64,000 nucleotides of DNA from Rhodoferax_B ferrireducens_A (GTDB lineage Bacteria > Pseudomonadota > Gammaproteobacteria > Burkholderiales > Burkholderiaceae_C). The stretch spans positions 1,364,001 to 1,428,000 of the forward strand of contig NZ_JAVDXT010000001.1 of the NCBI RefSeq assembly GCF_031458075.1, given 5' to 3'. Positions 43,204 to 52,131 of this stretch are shown piece after piece. Below the pieces are notes generated by a model. The model did no database searches. It was not told where the DNA came from and was given only the letters and a program-made list of their open reading frames with translations. The translations under genes were made by a program, and so were the position numbers. How positions within the stretch are numbered: the first letter of the stretch is position 1; the number at the start of each line of letters is the position of its first letter.

Positions 43204-45180
43204 ATGGCAACCCAAAACCCCGTTACCCCTGCATATTCCGAAAGCTCGATCCGCGTACTGAAAGGCCTGGAGCCTGTCAAGCAGCGCCCGGGCATGTACA
43301 CCCGCACCGACAACCCCTTGCACGTGATCCAGGAAGTGCTGGACAACGCGGCCGATGAGGCCTTGGCTGGCCATGGCAAGAAGATCCGCGTGACCTTGTT
43401 CGTTGACGGCTCGGTCGGCATCGAAGACGAAGGCCGCGGCATCCCGTTCGGCATGCACCCCGAAGAAAACGCCCCGGTGATCGAGCTGGTGTTCACCCGA
43501 TTGCACGCGGGCGGCAAGTTCGACAAGGGCAAAGGCGGCGCCTACAGCTTCTCCGGCGGCCTGCACGGCGTGGGCGTTAGCGTGACGAATGCGCTGGCGC
43601 TGCGGCTGGAGGCCACCTCCTACCGCGAAGGCTCGGCCGCCAAGCTGGTGTTTGCGGGCGGCGACGTGGTTGAACCGCTGCAGGTGCGCAAGGCCGAGGC
43701 CGGCGACCGTAAATCCGGCACCAGCGTGCGCGTCTGGCCCGACCCCAAATACTTCGAAGCCGTGGCCTTGCCCATGGCCGAACTCACCCACTTGCTGCGC
43801 AGCAAGGCCGTGCTGATGCCCGGCGTCACCGTCACCCTGACCATCGAGAAAACCAAGGACGTGCAGACCTGGTTGTACAAGGGCGGCCTGCGCGACTACC
43901 TGACCCAGACCCTGAACGGCGAGCTGGTGATCCCGATGTTCGAGGGCGAGGGCTTTGCCGACAACGGCCATGAAACCTTCGCCGAAGGCGAGGGTGCGCA
44001 GTGGTGCGTGGCCTTTACCGAAGATGGCGCACCGGTGCGCGAAAGCTATGTGAACCTGATTCCCACTACAGTGGGCGGCACCCACGAGCTGGGCCTGCGC
44101 GATGGCCTGTTCACCGCGGTAAAGAGCTTCATCGAGTTGCATTCGCTGCTGCCCAAAGGCGTCAAGCTGCTGCCCGAAGACGTATTCGCCCGCGCCAGCT
44201 TTGTGCTCAGTGCCAAGGTGCTGGACCCGCAATTCCAGGGCCAGATCAAGGAACGGCTGAATTCGCGCGATGCAGTGCGCCTGGTGTCCAGCTTTGTGCG
44301 GCCGGCGCTGGAGCTGTGGCTGAACCACCATGTGGAATACGGCAAGAAGCTGGCCGAACTGGCCATCAAGGCCGCCCAGTACCGGCAGAAAGCCGGGCAG
44401 AAGGTCGAGAAGCGCAAGGGCTCGGGCGTGGCCGTGTTGCCCGGCAAGCTCACCGACTGTGAAAGCCGCGATCTGGCGCAGAACGAGGTGTTCCTGGTCG
44501 AGGGCGATTCCGCCGGTGGCAGCGCCAAGATGGGCCGCAACAAGGAAAGCCAGGCCATCCTGCCGCTGCGCGGCAAGGTACTGAATACCTGGGAAGTCGA
44601 GCGCGATCGGCTGTTTGCCAACACCGAAATCCACGACATCTCGGTGGCCATTGGCGTCGATCCGCACGGCCCGAACGACACGCCCGACCTGAGCGGCCTG
44701 CGCTACGGCAAGATCTGCATCCTCAGCGACGCGGATGTGGACGGCTCGCACATCCAGGTGCTGCTGCTGACCCTGTTCTTCCGCCATTTCCCCAAGCTGA
44801 TCGAGGCCGGCCATGTGTACGTGGCCCGGCCACCGCTGTTCCGCGTCGATGCGCCGGCGCGCGGCAAGAAGCCCGCGTCCAAAGCCTATGCGCTGGATGA
44901 AGGCGAACGGACCGCGATCCTGGACAAGCTGCGCAAGGAAGGCGTGCGCGAAGGCGCCTGGAGCATCAGCCGCTTCAAGGGCCTGGGCGAGATGAATGCC
45001 GAGCAGCTGTGGGACACCACGTTAAACCCGGATACACGCCGCCTGTTGCCGGTTCAGCTGGGGAATGTTAACTTCGCACAAACCGAGAACCTGATCACCA
45101 AGCTGATGGGCAAAGGCGAGGCTTCGTCGCGCCGGGAACTGATGGAGCTGCATGGCGATGCGGTGGAGATCGATGTCTAG
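43204..45180 (+). CDS. parE: DNA topoisomerase IV subunit B
   Basis: The 658-residue ATPase subunit has the GHKL motif HVIQEVLDNAADEAL with the catalytic Glu44 and Asn47, EDEGRGIPFGMHP, and the ATP-lid GGLHGVGVSVTNALA. The TOPRIM residues are EGDSAGGSAKMG and DADVDGSH. With ParC it decatenates daughter chromosomes. The ATG at 43204 gives the usual N-terminus; an in-frame start 24 codons upstream is unlikely. It is followed by a lytic transglycosylase and parC. Confidence 0.93.
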   Translation: MATQNPVTPAYSESSIRVLKGLEPVKQRPGMYTRTDNPLHVIQEVLDNAADEALAGHGKKIRVTLFVDGSVGIEDEGRGIPFGMHPEENAPVIELVFTRLHAGGKFDKGKGGAYSFSGGLHGVGVSVTNALALRLEATSYREGSAAKLVFAGGDVVEPLQVRKAEAGDRKSGTSVRVWPDPKYFEAVALPMAELTHLLRSKAVLMPGVTVTLTIEKTKDVQTWLYKGGLRDYLTQTLNGELVIPMFEGEGFADNGHETFAEGEGAQWCVAFTEDGAPVRESYVNLIPTTVGGTHELGLRDGLFTAVKSFIELHSLLPKGVKLLPEDVFARASFVLSAKVLDPQFQGQIKERLNSRDAVRLVSSFVRPALELWLNHHVEYGKKLAELAIKAAQYRQKAGQKVEKRKGSGVAVLPGKLTDCESRDLAQNEVFLVEGDSAGGSAKMGRNKESQAILPLRGKVLNTWEVERDRLFANTEIHDISVAIGVDPHGPNDTPDLSGLRYGKICILSDADVDGSHIQVLLLTLFFRHFPKLIEAGHVYVARPPLFRVDAPARGKKPASKAYALDEGERTAILDKLRKEGVREGAWSISRFKGLGEMNAEQLWDTTLNPDTRRLLPVQLGNVNFAQTENLITKLMGKGEASSRRELMELHGDAVEIDV

Positions 45181-45214
45181 CTGCGTAGCAGCGCTGGGTT
45201 AAGTCGTGAAATTT

Positions 45215-46012
45215 ATGAATAAAACTGGCCTCTGGCGCAGATTCTGTATAGGCTTTGCGCTATTAATAGTGCAGCAATGGGCGTGTGCGGACGTCTGGGG
45301 CTATATCGATACCCAGGGCGTCGCCCATTTCGCCAGCGAGCGGGTGGACGAGCGCTACGAGCTGTTCTACCAGGGGGACGAAAGCTTTGACACCACCCAG
45401 GGCGTGAAAGCTGCAGCTTCGCAAACGCCTGCCACGCCGGGCGCACCGCCCAAGCTGCTGGCATTTTTCGACATTTCGCCCAGTTATAAGCTGGTGAAGC
45501 ACCATTTGCGCGAAGCCTCCAACAAGCTCAGCATCGACTACGAGCTGCTGCAGGCCTTGATCGTGGCCGAGTCCGGCTTCAACAGCACGGCGGTATCGCC
45601 CAAGGGCGCGGTCGGCCTGATGCAGATCATGCCCGCCACCGCCGAGCGCTATGGCCTGGTGGGCGACCCGAAGAACAGCATCGAGCAAAAGCTCACCGAC
45701 CCCAAGACCAATATCCGGATCGGCTCACGCTATTTGAGCGACCTGATCCGCATGTTCCCCGGCCAGCTGGACCTGGCCGTGGCCTCGTATAACGCTGGCG
45801 AAGGCGCGGTGCAGCGCGCAGGCAACCGGATTCCCAATTACAAGGAAACCCAGGCCTACGTCAAAACCGTGCTACAGCTCTACAACGGGCTGAAACCCCC
45901 GGTGGAACAGCGGCGCCAGCCCACCCGGGTGCGCATGGAGCTGTCTGGTGGGGCTGTTGGTCGCGGCAATATGCCGTCCAGCAGCCAACCTGTGCTGGTA
46001 GGCCTGCCCTGA
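45215..46012 (+). CDS. Lytic transglycosylase (SLT/LysM-type, secreted)
   Basis: The 265-residue protein has a goose-lysozyme/SLT domain with the catalytic glutamate in VAESGFNSTAVSPKGAVGLM, QIMPATAERYG and the typical ASYNAGEGAV. It cleaves peptidoglycan strands with 1,6-anhydro products in the periplasm. A DUF4124-type segment (ADVWGYIDTQGVAHFASERV) precedes it. The signal peptide MNKTGLWRRFCIGFALLIVQ is encoded by a sequence that looks like a copy of the dispersed repeat. A GTG at 45206 is an alternative start. It lies between parE and parC, a conserved order in related bacteria. Confidence 0.85.
   Translation: MNKTGLWRRFCIGFALLIVQQWACADVWGYIDTQGVAHFASERVDERYELFYQGDESFDTTQGVKAAASQTPATPGAPPKLLAFFDISPSYKLVKHHLREASNKLSIDYELLQALIVAESGFNSTAVSPKGAVGLMQIMPATAERYGLVGDPKNSIEQKLTDPKTNIRIGSRYLSDLIRMFPGQLDLAVASYNAGEGAVQRAGNRIPNYKETQAYVKTVLQLYNGLKPPVEQRRQPTRVRMELSGGAVGRGNMPSSSQPVLVGLP
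45221..45271 (-). repeat. Dispersed hairpin repeat, intragenic copy encoding a signal peptide (reverse)
   Basis: AAAACTGGCCTCTGGCGCAG is followed by ATTCTGTATAGGC and TTTGCGCTATTAATAG. It shares GCCTC-x-x-GCGCAGAT with the reverse of copy 6 and CTGGCGC-x-x-ATTCTG with the comEC copy. The CTATT/AATAG end is kept in shortened form. The frame is open and encodes the basic and hydrophobic parts of the transglycosylase signal peptide. Confidence 0.6.
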
Positions 46013-46102
46013 TTCCCATCTTCTGCACAGCTGTCTGATCCGTCTGCGCGGCAGCCAGCCGCTGCCTCCCATTCCCATTCTTTGCACTGAAGTTTTTGTT
46101 CC

Positions 46103-48535
46103 ATGAACGACCAACCCGAACTGGACCTGCCTCCCAATCCACCCGGCGAACCGCCCCTGCCTCCTGTTGATGAAGCCATCCCGCTGGCCGCCGATGGCGA
46201 TGACGCCCTGAGTCTGGCCAGCTACGCCCAGCGCGCCTACCTCGAATACGCGCTGAGCGTGGTCAAGGGCCGCGCCATCCCGGACGTGACTGATGGCCAA
46301 AAGCCGGTGCAACGGCGCATCCTGTACGCGATGTCGCGCATGGGCCTGGGCTTTGGCGGCGCGAATGGCGCGACCGGTGCCAAGCCGGTGAAAAGTGCCC
46401 GTGTTGTCGGCGACGTGCTGGGCAAATACCACCCGCACGGCGACCAGGCTGCTTACGACGCCATGGTGCGCATGGCGCAGGATTTCAGCCAGCGCTACCC
46501 GCTGATTGACGGCCAGGGCAACTTCGGTAGCCGCGATGGTGACGGTGCAGCGGCGATGCGCTATACCGAAGCCCGGTTGTCGCGCATCACCACCTTGCTG
46601 CTCGACGAGCTGGACGAAGGCACGGTCGACTTTGTGCCCAATTACGACGGCTCTTTCGAAGAGCCGCAGCAGCTGCCGGCGCGCCTGCCGTTCAATCTGC
46701 TGAATGGCGCCAGCGGCATTGCCGTGGGCCTGGCGACCGAAATCCCCAGCCACAACCTGCGCGAGATCGCCGATGCCTGCGTGGCGCTGATCAAGACCCC
46801 GCAGCTTATCGACGAAGAGCTGTTTGCCATCGTGCCCGGCCCCGACTACCCGGGCGGTGGCCAGATCATCAGCAGTGCCGCCGATATCGCCGACGCCTAC
46901 CGTACCGGCCGCGGCTCGCTGAAAGTGCGCGCGCGCTGGAAGATCGAAGACCTGGCGCGCGGCCAGTGGCAGCTGGTGGTCAACGAGCTGCCGCCCGGCG
47001 TCAGCACCCAGCGCGTGCTGGAAGAAATCGAAGAGCTCACCAACCCGCGCATCAAGGCCGGCAAGAAGGCTCTGAGCCTGGAGCAGACGCAGCTGAAGGC
47101 CTCGGTGCTGTCGGTGTTGGACGTGGTGCGCGACGAGTCGAACAAGGACGCGGCGGTGCGCCTGGTGTTCGAGCCCAAGACCAGCCGCATCGAACAGCAG
47201 GAGCTGATCACCGCGCTGCTGGCCCACACCAGCCTGGAGACCTCGGCGCCGGTGAATCTGACCATGATCGGCCTGGATGGCCGTCCCATGCAGAAGGCCA
47301 TGCGCCAGATGTTGCTGGAGTGGATTGCCTTCCGCCAGACCACCCTGCAGCGCCGTTCTCGGCACCGGCTGGACAAGGTGCTGGCACGCATCCATATTCT
47401 GGAAGGCCGGCACCTGGTGCTGCTGAATATCGACGAGGTGATCGCCATCATCCGCCAGGCCGACGAGCCCAAGGCGGCGCTGATAGAGCGCTTCAAGCTC
47501 AGCGAGATCCAGGCCGAAGACATTCTGGAAATCCGCCTGCGCCAGCTGGCTCGGCTGGAAGCCATCAAGATCGAGCAGGAGCTGAAAAACCTGCGCGAAG
47601 AGCAGGCCAAGCTGGAAGACATTCTGGCCAATCCAGCCGTGCTGCGCCGCCTGATGGTGAAGGAAATCGAAGCCGACGCCAAGCTGTTTGCCGACGCACG
47701 CCGGACCCTGATCCAGGCCGAGAAGCGCGCGGTGGTCGAAGTCAAGGTGGTCGATGAGCCGGTCACCGTGGTGGTGTCGCAAAAAGGCTGGGTACGCGCC
47801 CAGAAGGGCTGGGCCAAAGACCGGGCAGCGAATGGCACGCCCGAGTACAGCTTCAAATCGGGTGACGCGCTCTACGGCACCTTTGAATGCCGCAGCGTCG
47901 ATACCTTGCTGGTGTTCGGCACCGCCAAGGACAAGGTCGGCCGGGTCTACACCGTGCCGGTGGCGTCGCTGCCGGGCGCGCGTGGCGACGGCCAGCCGGT
48001 GACCACGCTGATCGAGCTGGAAACCGGCACCCAGGTGGCGCATTATTTTGCCGGGCCGGGCAATGCCACCCTGTTGCTGTCCAGCTCGGGCGGCTATGGT
48101 TTCTTGGCAACGGTGGACGATATGCTGTCGCGCCAAAAAGGCGGCAAGGCCTTTATTACCGTGGGCGAGGGCGAAACAGTGAACCCGCCGTCGCATGCCA
48201 GCGGTGGTGGCGGTGGCCAGCCGGTGCCACCGGCAAGCCATGTGGCCTGCGCATCGGCCGGCGGACGGATTCTGACCTTCGAGATCACCGAGCTGAAGAA
48301 CCAGCCCAAGGGTGGCCGCGGCCTGATGCTGATCGATCTGGAAGACAAAGACGTGCTGGCTGGCGCTGCGGCCTACACCCGCAGCATCCGCATCGACGGC
48401 ATTGGCCGGGGCGCCAAACCACGCACCGAAACCCTGGAGATCCGCAGCCTGAACAATGCGCGCGCCGTACGGGGCCGTAAGGGCAAACTGGCCGACCTGG
48501 GCTTCAAGCCGAATGCCGTGTTGCGACTGGAGTAA
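46103..48535 (+). CDS. parC: DNA topoisomerase IV subunit A
   Basis: The 810-residue protein has the active-site tyrosine at 154 in AAMRYTEARLS and the winged-helix region GDVLGKYHPHGDQAAYDAMV. Later features are ASGIAVGLATEIPSHN, a long coiled-coil tower and a C-terminal propeller of variable blades. Positions equal to E. coli ParC Ser80 and Glu84 are Gln115 and Asp119. It pairs with ParE in chromosome decatenation. The N-terminal extension of about 35 Pro/Asp-rich residues is longer than in E. coli. The ATG is 90 bases after the transglycosylase stop. Confidence 0.92.
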   Translation: MNDQPELDLPPNPPGEPPLPPVDEAIPLAADGDDALSLASYAQRAYLEYALSVVKGRAIPDVTDGQKPVQRRILYAMSRMGLGFGGANGATGAKPVKSARVVGDVLGKYHPHGDQAAYDAMVRMAQDFSQRYPLIDGQGNFGSRDGDGAAAMRYTEARLSRITTLLLDELDEGTVDFVPNYDGSFEEPQQLPARLPFNLLNGASGIAVGLATEIPSHNLREIADACVALIKTPQLIDEELFAIVPGPDYPGGGQIISSAADIADAYRTGRGSLKVRARWKIEDLARGQWQLVVNELPPGVSTQRVLEEIEELTNPRIKAGKKALSLEQTQLKASVLSVLDVVRDESNKDAAVRLVFEPKTSRIEQQELITALLAHTSLETSAPVNLTMIGLDGRPMQKAMRQMLLEWIAFRQTTLQRRSRHRLDKVLARIHILEGRHLVLLNIDEVIAIIRQADEPKAALIERFKLSEIQAEDILEIRLRQLARLEAIKIEQELKNLREEQAKLEDILANPAVLRRLMVKEIEADAKLFADARRTLIQAEKRAVVEVKVVDEPVTVVVSQKGWVRAQKGWAKDRAANGTPEYSFKSGDALYGTFECRSVDTLLVFGTAKDKVGRVYTVPVASLPGARGDGQPVTTLIELETGTQVAHYFAGPGNATLLLSSSGGYGFLATVDDMLSRQKGGKAFITVGEGETVNPPSHASGGGGGQPVPPASHVACASAGGRILTFEITELKNQPKGGRGLMLIDLEDKDVLAGAAAYTRSIRIDGIGRGAKPRTETLEIRSLNNARAVRGRKGKLADLGFKPNAVLRLE

Positions 48536-48630
48536 TTCGCATTTGCTTTTGTATACATAAGCTGATCTCTCCTGTGTGAATCTGTCACAATTTGTCGAGA
48601 GACAAATTCCGTGCACTACAAGGAGAAATC

Positions 48631-50424
48631 ATGAACTTCAGCAATCTGCGGGTGGCTGCCAAGCTCTGGTTGGCAGTTGGGGTGATCATCACGACGCTGT
48701 TGGTCCTGGTCGGTTTGGTGAGCTTCCGGCTCAGCAAGCTGGAAGCCGAGAGCTCAGCGGCGCAGAGTGCCATGGTCCAGCGGGTCATGCAGTCGACCAA
48801 GTGGTCGGGGCTGACCGCACTGAATGCCGTGCGGGCCGAAGCCTCCTTGCTGAGCACCGACCCGGTGGTCGCGGCTACCTTCAAAGACCCGACTGCGGCC
48901 ACCAGCGCCCAGATCACGGAAATCCAGAAAAACATTGCCGACAGCGCCTTGGGTGACGCCGACAAGGCACAGCTGGAGAAAATCGCCAGCAGCCGCAAGC
49001 TGGTGCTGGACAGCCGGGCCCGGGCCCAGCAGCTGAAGAAGGATGGCAAGACCGAGGAAGCCCTGGCGCTGCTGCAAGGCGAAGTCAAATCGGCTGTCAC
49101 TGCCTACCTGGGCGAGCAGCGCAAGTTTGTGGAGATGCAGGAGCAGTCCTTGCGCCAGTCCGAGTCCGATGCCCAGGCTGGCCGTGCCCTGCTGTTCAAT
49201 GTGGTGAGCGTGGGGCTGGCGCTGCTGGTGCTGTGCGTGCTGGCGGGCGCCTACTGGCTGATCCGCAGCATCCAGCAGCCATTAGAGCAGGCCAATTCGG
49301 CTGCGGCACTGATTGCCGAGGGCGATCTCAGCATGCAATTGCAGTCGGCGCGCAAAGACGAGTTTGGTGATCTGCTGCGTTCCCTGAGCACCATGAGCAG
49401 TTCGCTGGGGCGCATGGTGCACCAGGTGCGCGAGAGTACCGACAGCATTGCTACCGCCAGCGCCGAGATTGCCAGCGGCAACAACGACCTGGCAGCACGC
49501 ACCGAGCAGACCGCCAGCAACCTGCAGCAAACCGCGGCGTCCATGGACAACCTGACCCAGACCGTGCGCCAGAGCGCCGACAACGCCCACCAGGCCAGTA
49601 CTCTCGCGGCCAGCGCTTCCAGCGTGGCGCAAAAGGGCGGCGATGTGGTCAAGCAGGTGGTGGTCACCATGGAAGAGATCAACGCCAGCAGCACCAAGAT
49701 TTCGGACATCATTGGCGTGATCGACGGCATTGCCTTCCAGACCAATATCCTGGCGCTGAATGCCGCCGTGGAAGCCGCCCGCGCGGGTGAGCAGGGCCGG
49801 GGCTTTGCGGTGGTCGCCAGCGAGGTGCGCAGCCTCGCGCAGCGCAGCGCCCAGGCGGCCAAGGAGATCAAGGGCTTGATCGGCACCTCGGTGGAAAAGG
49901 TCGAGTCCGGTGCCCGGCTGGTGGCCGAAGCCGGTACCACCATGACCGACATCATGCAGTCGGTCAAGCGCGTGACCGATATCGTGGGTGAGATTTCCGC
50001 CGCCGCCACCGAGCAAAGCTCGGGCATCGGCGAGATCAACCGTGCGGTGGTGAACCTGGACCAGATGACGCAGCAGAACTCGGCCCTGGTCGAGGAAAGC
50101 GCGGCTGCCGCCAGCAGCATGCGCGAGCAGGCCACCCAGTTGGCTGCGGCGGTGTCGGTGTTCAAGGTCCACGGCTCGCTGCATACCACGCCGGTCCACC
50201 GGCCTGCGTCTAGCGTGAAGAAGGCGGTTGCACCCGTGGCCAGGCCGGTTGCGGCTCCGGCCGTAAAACATGCGCCGGTGGCGGCGGTCAAACGCACCCC
50301 GGTCGCTGCCCCAGCGCGGCCAGCTGCAAGCGGCCCCGTGGCCCGTTCGCTCGCGGCACCGGCGGCCAAGGCTAAACCCGCTGCCGCCCCCGCCGGGGGC
50401 GAAGGCGAGTGGGAAAGCTTTTAA
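48631..50424 (+). CDS. Methyl-accepting chemotaxis protein, canonical, with CheR tether
   Basis: The 597-residue chemoreceptor has TM1 (LWLAVGVIITTLLVLVGLVS), a periplasmic four-helix-type domain and TM2 (VVSVGLALLVLCVLAGAYWL). HAMP and a full-length signalling hairpin follow, with the standard tip FQTNILALNAAVEAARAGEQ and GRGFAVVASEVRSLAQ. An Ala/Pro/Lys-rich linker of about 70 residues ends in EWESF, a variant of the NWETF pentapeptide that binds the methyltransferase CheR. AAGGAG stands seven bases before the ATG. The ligand is unknown. It contrasts with the tip-variant receptor at 18745. Confidence 0.9.
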   Translation: MNFSNLRVAAKLWLAVGVIITTLLVLVGLVSFRLSKLEAESSAAQSAMVQRVMQSTKWSGLTALNAVRAEASLLSTDPVVAATFKDPTAATSAQITEIQKNIADSALGDADKAQLEKIASSRKLVLDSRARAQQLKKDGKTEEALALLQGEVKSAVTAYLGEQRKFVEMQEQSLRQSESDAQAGRALLFNVVSVGLALLVLCVLAGAYWLIRSIQQPLEQANSAAALIAEGDLSMQLQSARKDEFGDLLRSLSTMSSSLGRMVHQVRESTDSIATASAEIASGNNDLAARTEQTASNLQQTAASMDNLTQTVRQSADNAHQASTLAASASSVAQKGGDVVKQVVVTMEEINASSTKISDIIGVIDGIAFQTNILALNAAVEAARAGEQGRGFAVVASEVRSLAQRSAQAAKEIKGLIGTSVEKVESGARLVAEAGTTMTDIMQSVKRVTDIVGEISAAATEQSSGIGEINRAVVNLDQMTQQNSALVEESAAAASSMREQATQLAAAVSVFKVHGSLHTTPVHRPASSVKKAVAPVARPVAAPAVKHAPVAAVKRTPVAAPARPAASGPVARSLAAPAAKAKPAAAPAGGEGEWESF

Positions 50425-50463
50425 GAAACCCGCTGGTTTAAGCGGATCGCTGGAGTGGGCTGC

Positions 50464-50922
50464 TTAGCCGACTTCGGCGATCAGGTCGATTTCCACGCAG
50501 CAGCCCATAGGCACTTGGGATACGCCGAAGGCGCTGCGCGCATGGGCGCCTACGTCTTTGCCAAACACCTCGGCGAACAGCTCGCTGGCGCCATTGGTTA
50601 CCAGGTGCTGCTCGGTGTAATCGGACGTGGAATTGACCAGGGACATGAGCTTGACGATGCGGGTGATCTTGTTCAGGTCGCCGACAGCGGCGTGCAAAGT
50701 GCCCAGCAGGTCGATGGCGATGGCGCGGGCTGCGGCCGGGCCTTCGGCGGTCGTCATGTCTTTGCCGAATTGGCCAACCCAGGGTTTGCCGTCTTTCTTG
50801 GCCACGTGGCCGCTGAGGAACACCAGGTTGCCGGTGCGCACAAACGGCACATAGGCCGCCACGGGTACCGCCACCGGTGGCAGGGTGATATTCAGTTCTT
50901 TGAGTTTGGCGTACACGTCCAT
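50464..50922 (-). CDS. RidA/YjgF-family protein
   Basis: The 152-residue protein starts MDVYAKLKELNITLPPVAVP and has the RidA-type stretch VRTGNLVFLSGHVAKKDGKP with later SAFGVSQVPMGCCVEIDLIA. This longer RidA subfamily has a Gly/Cys pocket but a less conserved Arg than RidA proper. Members trim reactive enamines or act in amino-acid catabolism. AAGGAA lies six bases before the ATG. It stands alone on its strand, convergent with the chemoreceptor gene. Confidence 0.82.
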   Translation of the reverse strand: MDVYAKLKELNITLPPVAVPVAAYVPFVRTGNLVFLSGHVAKKDGKPWVGQFGKDMTTAEGPAAARAIAIDLLGTLHAAVGDLNKITRIVKLMSLVNSTSDYTEQHLVTNGASELFAEVFGKDVGAHARSAFGVSQVPMGCCVEIDLIAEVG

Positions 50923-50941
50923 GGCGATTCCTTTTATAGAT

Positions 50942-51000
50942 AAAAACGGCGGTTGCCGCATAGGGGTATTGCGCAAGCAGCTACTATTTTGATAGTAACT
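50942..51000 (-). repeat. Dispersed hairpin repeat, copy 8 (reverse)
   Basis: TAAAAACGGCGGTTGCCGCA, then TAGGGGTATTGCGCAAGCAG, then CTACTATTTTGATAGTAA. The GCGCAAGCAGCTA core is in reverse orientation. It fills the 100-base gap between the RidA and transglutaminase genes. Confidence 0.72.
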
Positions 51001-51022
51001 GCCAGCCGCGCCTATTCGTAGC

Positions 51023-52039
51023 CTATTGCCACTGCATCGGCGGTGGCGACCAGTTGCTGGCTTGGCTTTGGCTTTGGCTTTGGGATTGAGATGGGGATGC
51101 ACCACTGCTGCGCTGGCTTTGGCTGGCATCGTCCGGGCGCTCCGGTGCAGCAATGGCAGGCTCCAACGGCATCACCGTAACAGCCACGCTCAGGGTGTGG
51201 CTGGCGCCGCCGTGGATCACGCCACGCATGGGCGATACATCGGAATAGTCGCGCCCGGTGGCCAGGGTTACATAGTCTTCGCCCGGGGTGCGGTTATTGG
51301 TCGGGTCGAAGTCGCACCAACCCAGGTCACCGCTCTGGTCCGGCACATAGACCGAGGCCCAGGCGTGCGAGGCATCGCTGCCGATCAGCCGGGGCTGACC
51401 TGGCGCCGGGTGGGTCAGCAAATAGCCGCTGACATAGCGGGCCGGCAAACCCATGGCGCGCAGGCAGGCGACCATGATGTGGGCGAAGTCCTGGCACACG
51501 CCCTTGCGCAGCGCCAGGGCTTCGACGGCCGGGGTGTTGACCTCGGTGCTTTCCGACGAGTAGGTGAAGTCGGTGTAGATGCGCTCCATCAGGTTCTGGG
51601 CTGCCGCCAGCAAGGGCACACCGGGGCCGAAGCTGGGCCGGGCGTAGGCCACAAAGTCGGGGTGGCGCGGTACATAGGGCGAGGCAAATACAAATTCGGA
51701 GGCAGCGTTGAATTGGGCGCCGGCCTGGTAGCGAAAGCGTTCGCGCACCTGCTCCCAGGTCAGGGTGCTCTGGGCCCAGATGGGCTCGCTGGTGCGGACC
51801 AGGCTGCGGGCGACCACGCTCAGGTGTTCGTGCACTGCCTGCAGCGAAAAGAACGAACACAGGTTGCCGTAGACGTCGAGCGACTGGGTCAGCTGGCTGG
51901 GTGTGGGGCCGATCTTCAGTGTGTGGCTCAGCAGCTGCTGGTGGGCCGTGCTGGGCGGGCGCAGATGCGCCACATGCTGGGCGGTTTCCACCGCAGGCTG
52001 GTAGGCGTAATGGGTTTCGTGGGTGATTTCTAGCTGCAT
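51023..52039 (-). CDS. Transglutaminase-like protein, peptide-ligase cluster (set A)
   Basis: The 338-residue protein has an N-terminal beta domain (LEITHETHYAYQPAVETAQH) and a transglutaminase-like core. The catalytic Cys is in KGVCQDFAHIM, His in DASHAWASVYVP and Asp in CDFDPTNNR. It is cytoplasmic by lack of a signal peptide. Proteins of this type are typical partners of the circularly permuted ATP-grasp and Alpha-E proteins encoded next to it; the enzyme may cleave or transfer peptides. The C-terminal tail has five Ser-Gln repeats from a six-base microsatellite. Confidence 0.85.
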   Translation of the reverse strand: MQLEITHETHYAYQPAVETAQHVAHLRPPSTAHQQLLSHTLKIGPTPSQLTQSLDVYGNLCSFFSLQAVHEHLSVVARSLVRTSEPIWAQSTLTWEQVRERFRYQAGAQFNAASEFVFASPYVPRHPDFVAYARPSFGPGVPLLAAAQNLMERIYTDFTYSSESTEVNTPAVEALALRKGVCQDFAHIMVACLRAMGLPARYVSGYLLTHPAPGQPRLIGSDASHAWASVYVPDQSGDLGWCDFDPTNNRTPGEDYVTLATGRDYSDVSPMRGVIHGGASHTLSVAVTVMPLEPAIAAPERPDDASQSQRSSGASPSQSQSQSQSQASNWSPPPMQWQ

Positions 52040-52131
52040 GGCAAACCAACCTTAACACGACTTGCGCAGCGCCCGCAGGCCGGGCCAGCGGCCGTTTAAC
52101 CGGATTCTCCGGGTGCTGCGCAAGCTGAAAC

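Noticed and set aside
43189..44814. 541-codon frame antisense to parE
   Set aside because: Shadow of parE, which has all expected catalytic motifs on the other strand.
46013..46102. Imperfect direct repeat (TTCCCATCTTCTGCACAG and TTCCCATTCTTTGCACTG) before parC
   Set aside because: Short and imperfect; no link to a known element. The remaining gap shows no gene or clear promoter.
45872..48616. 914-codon open frame antisense to parC
   Set aside because: It is the reverse shadow of parC; no motifs and unnatural composition.
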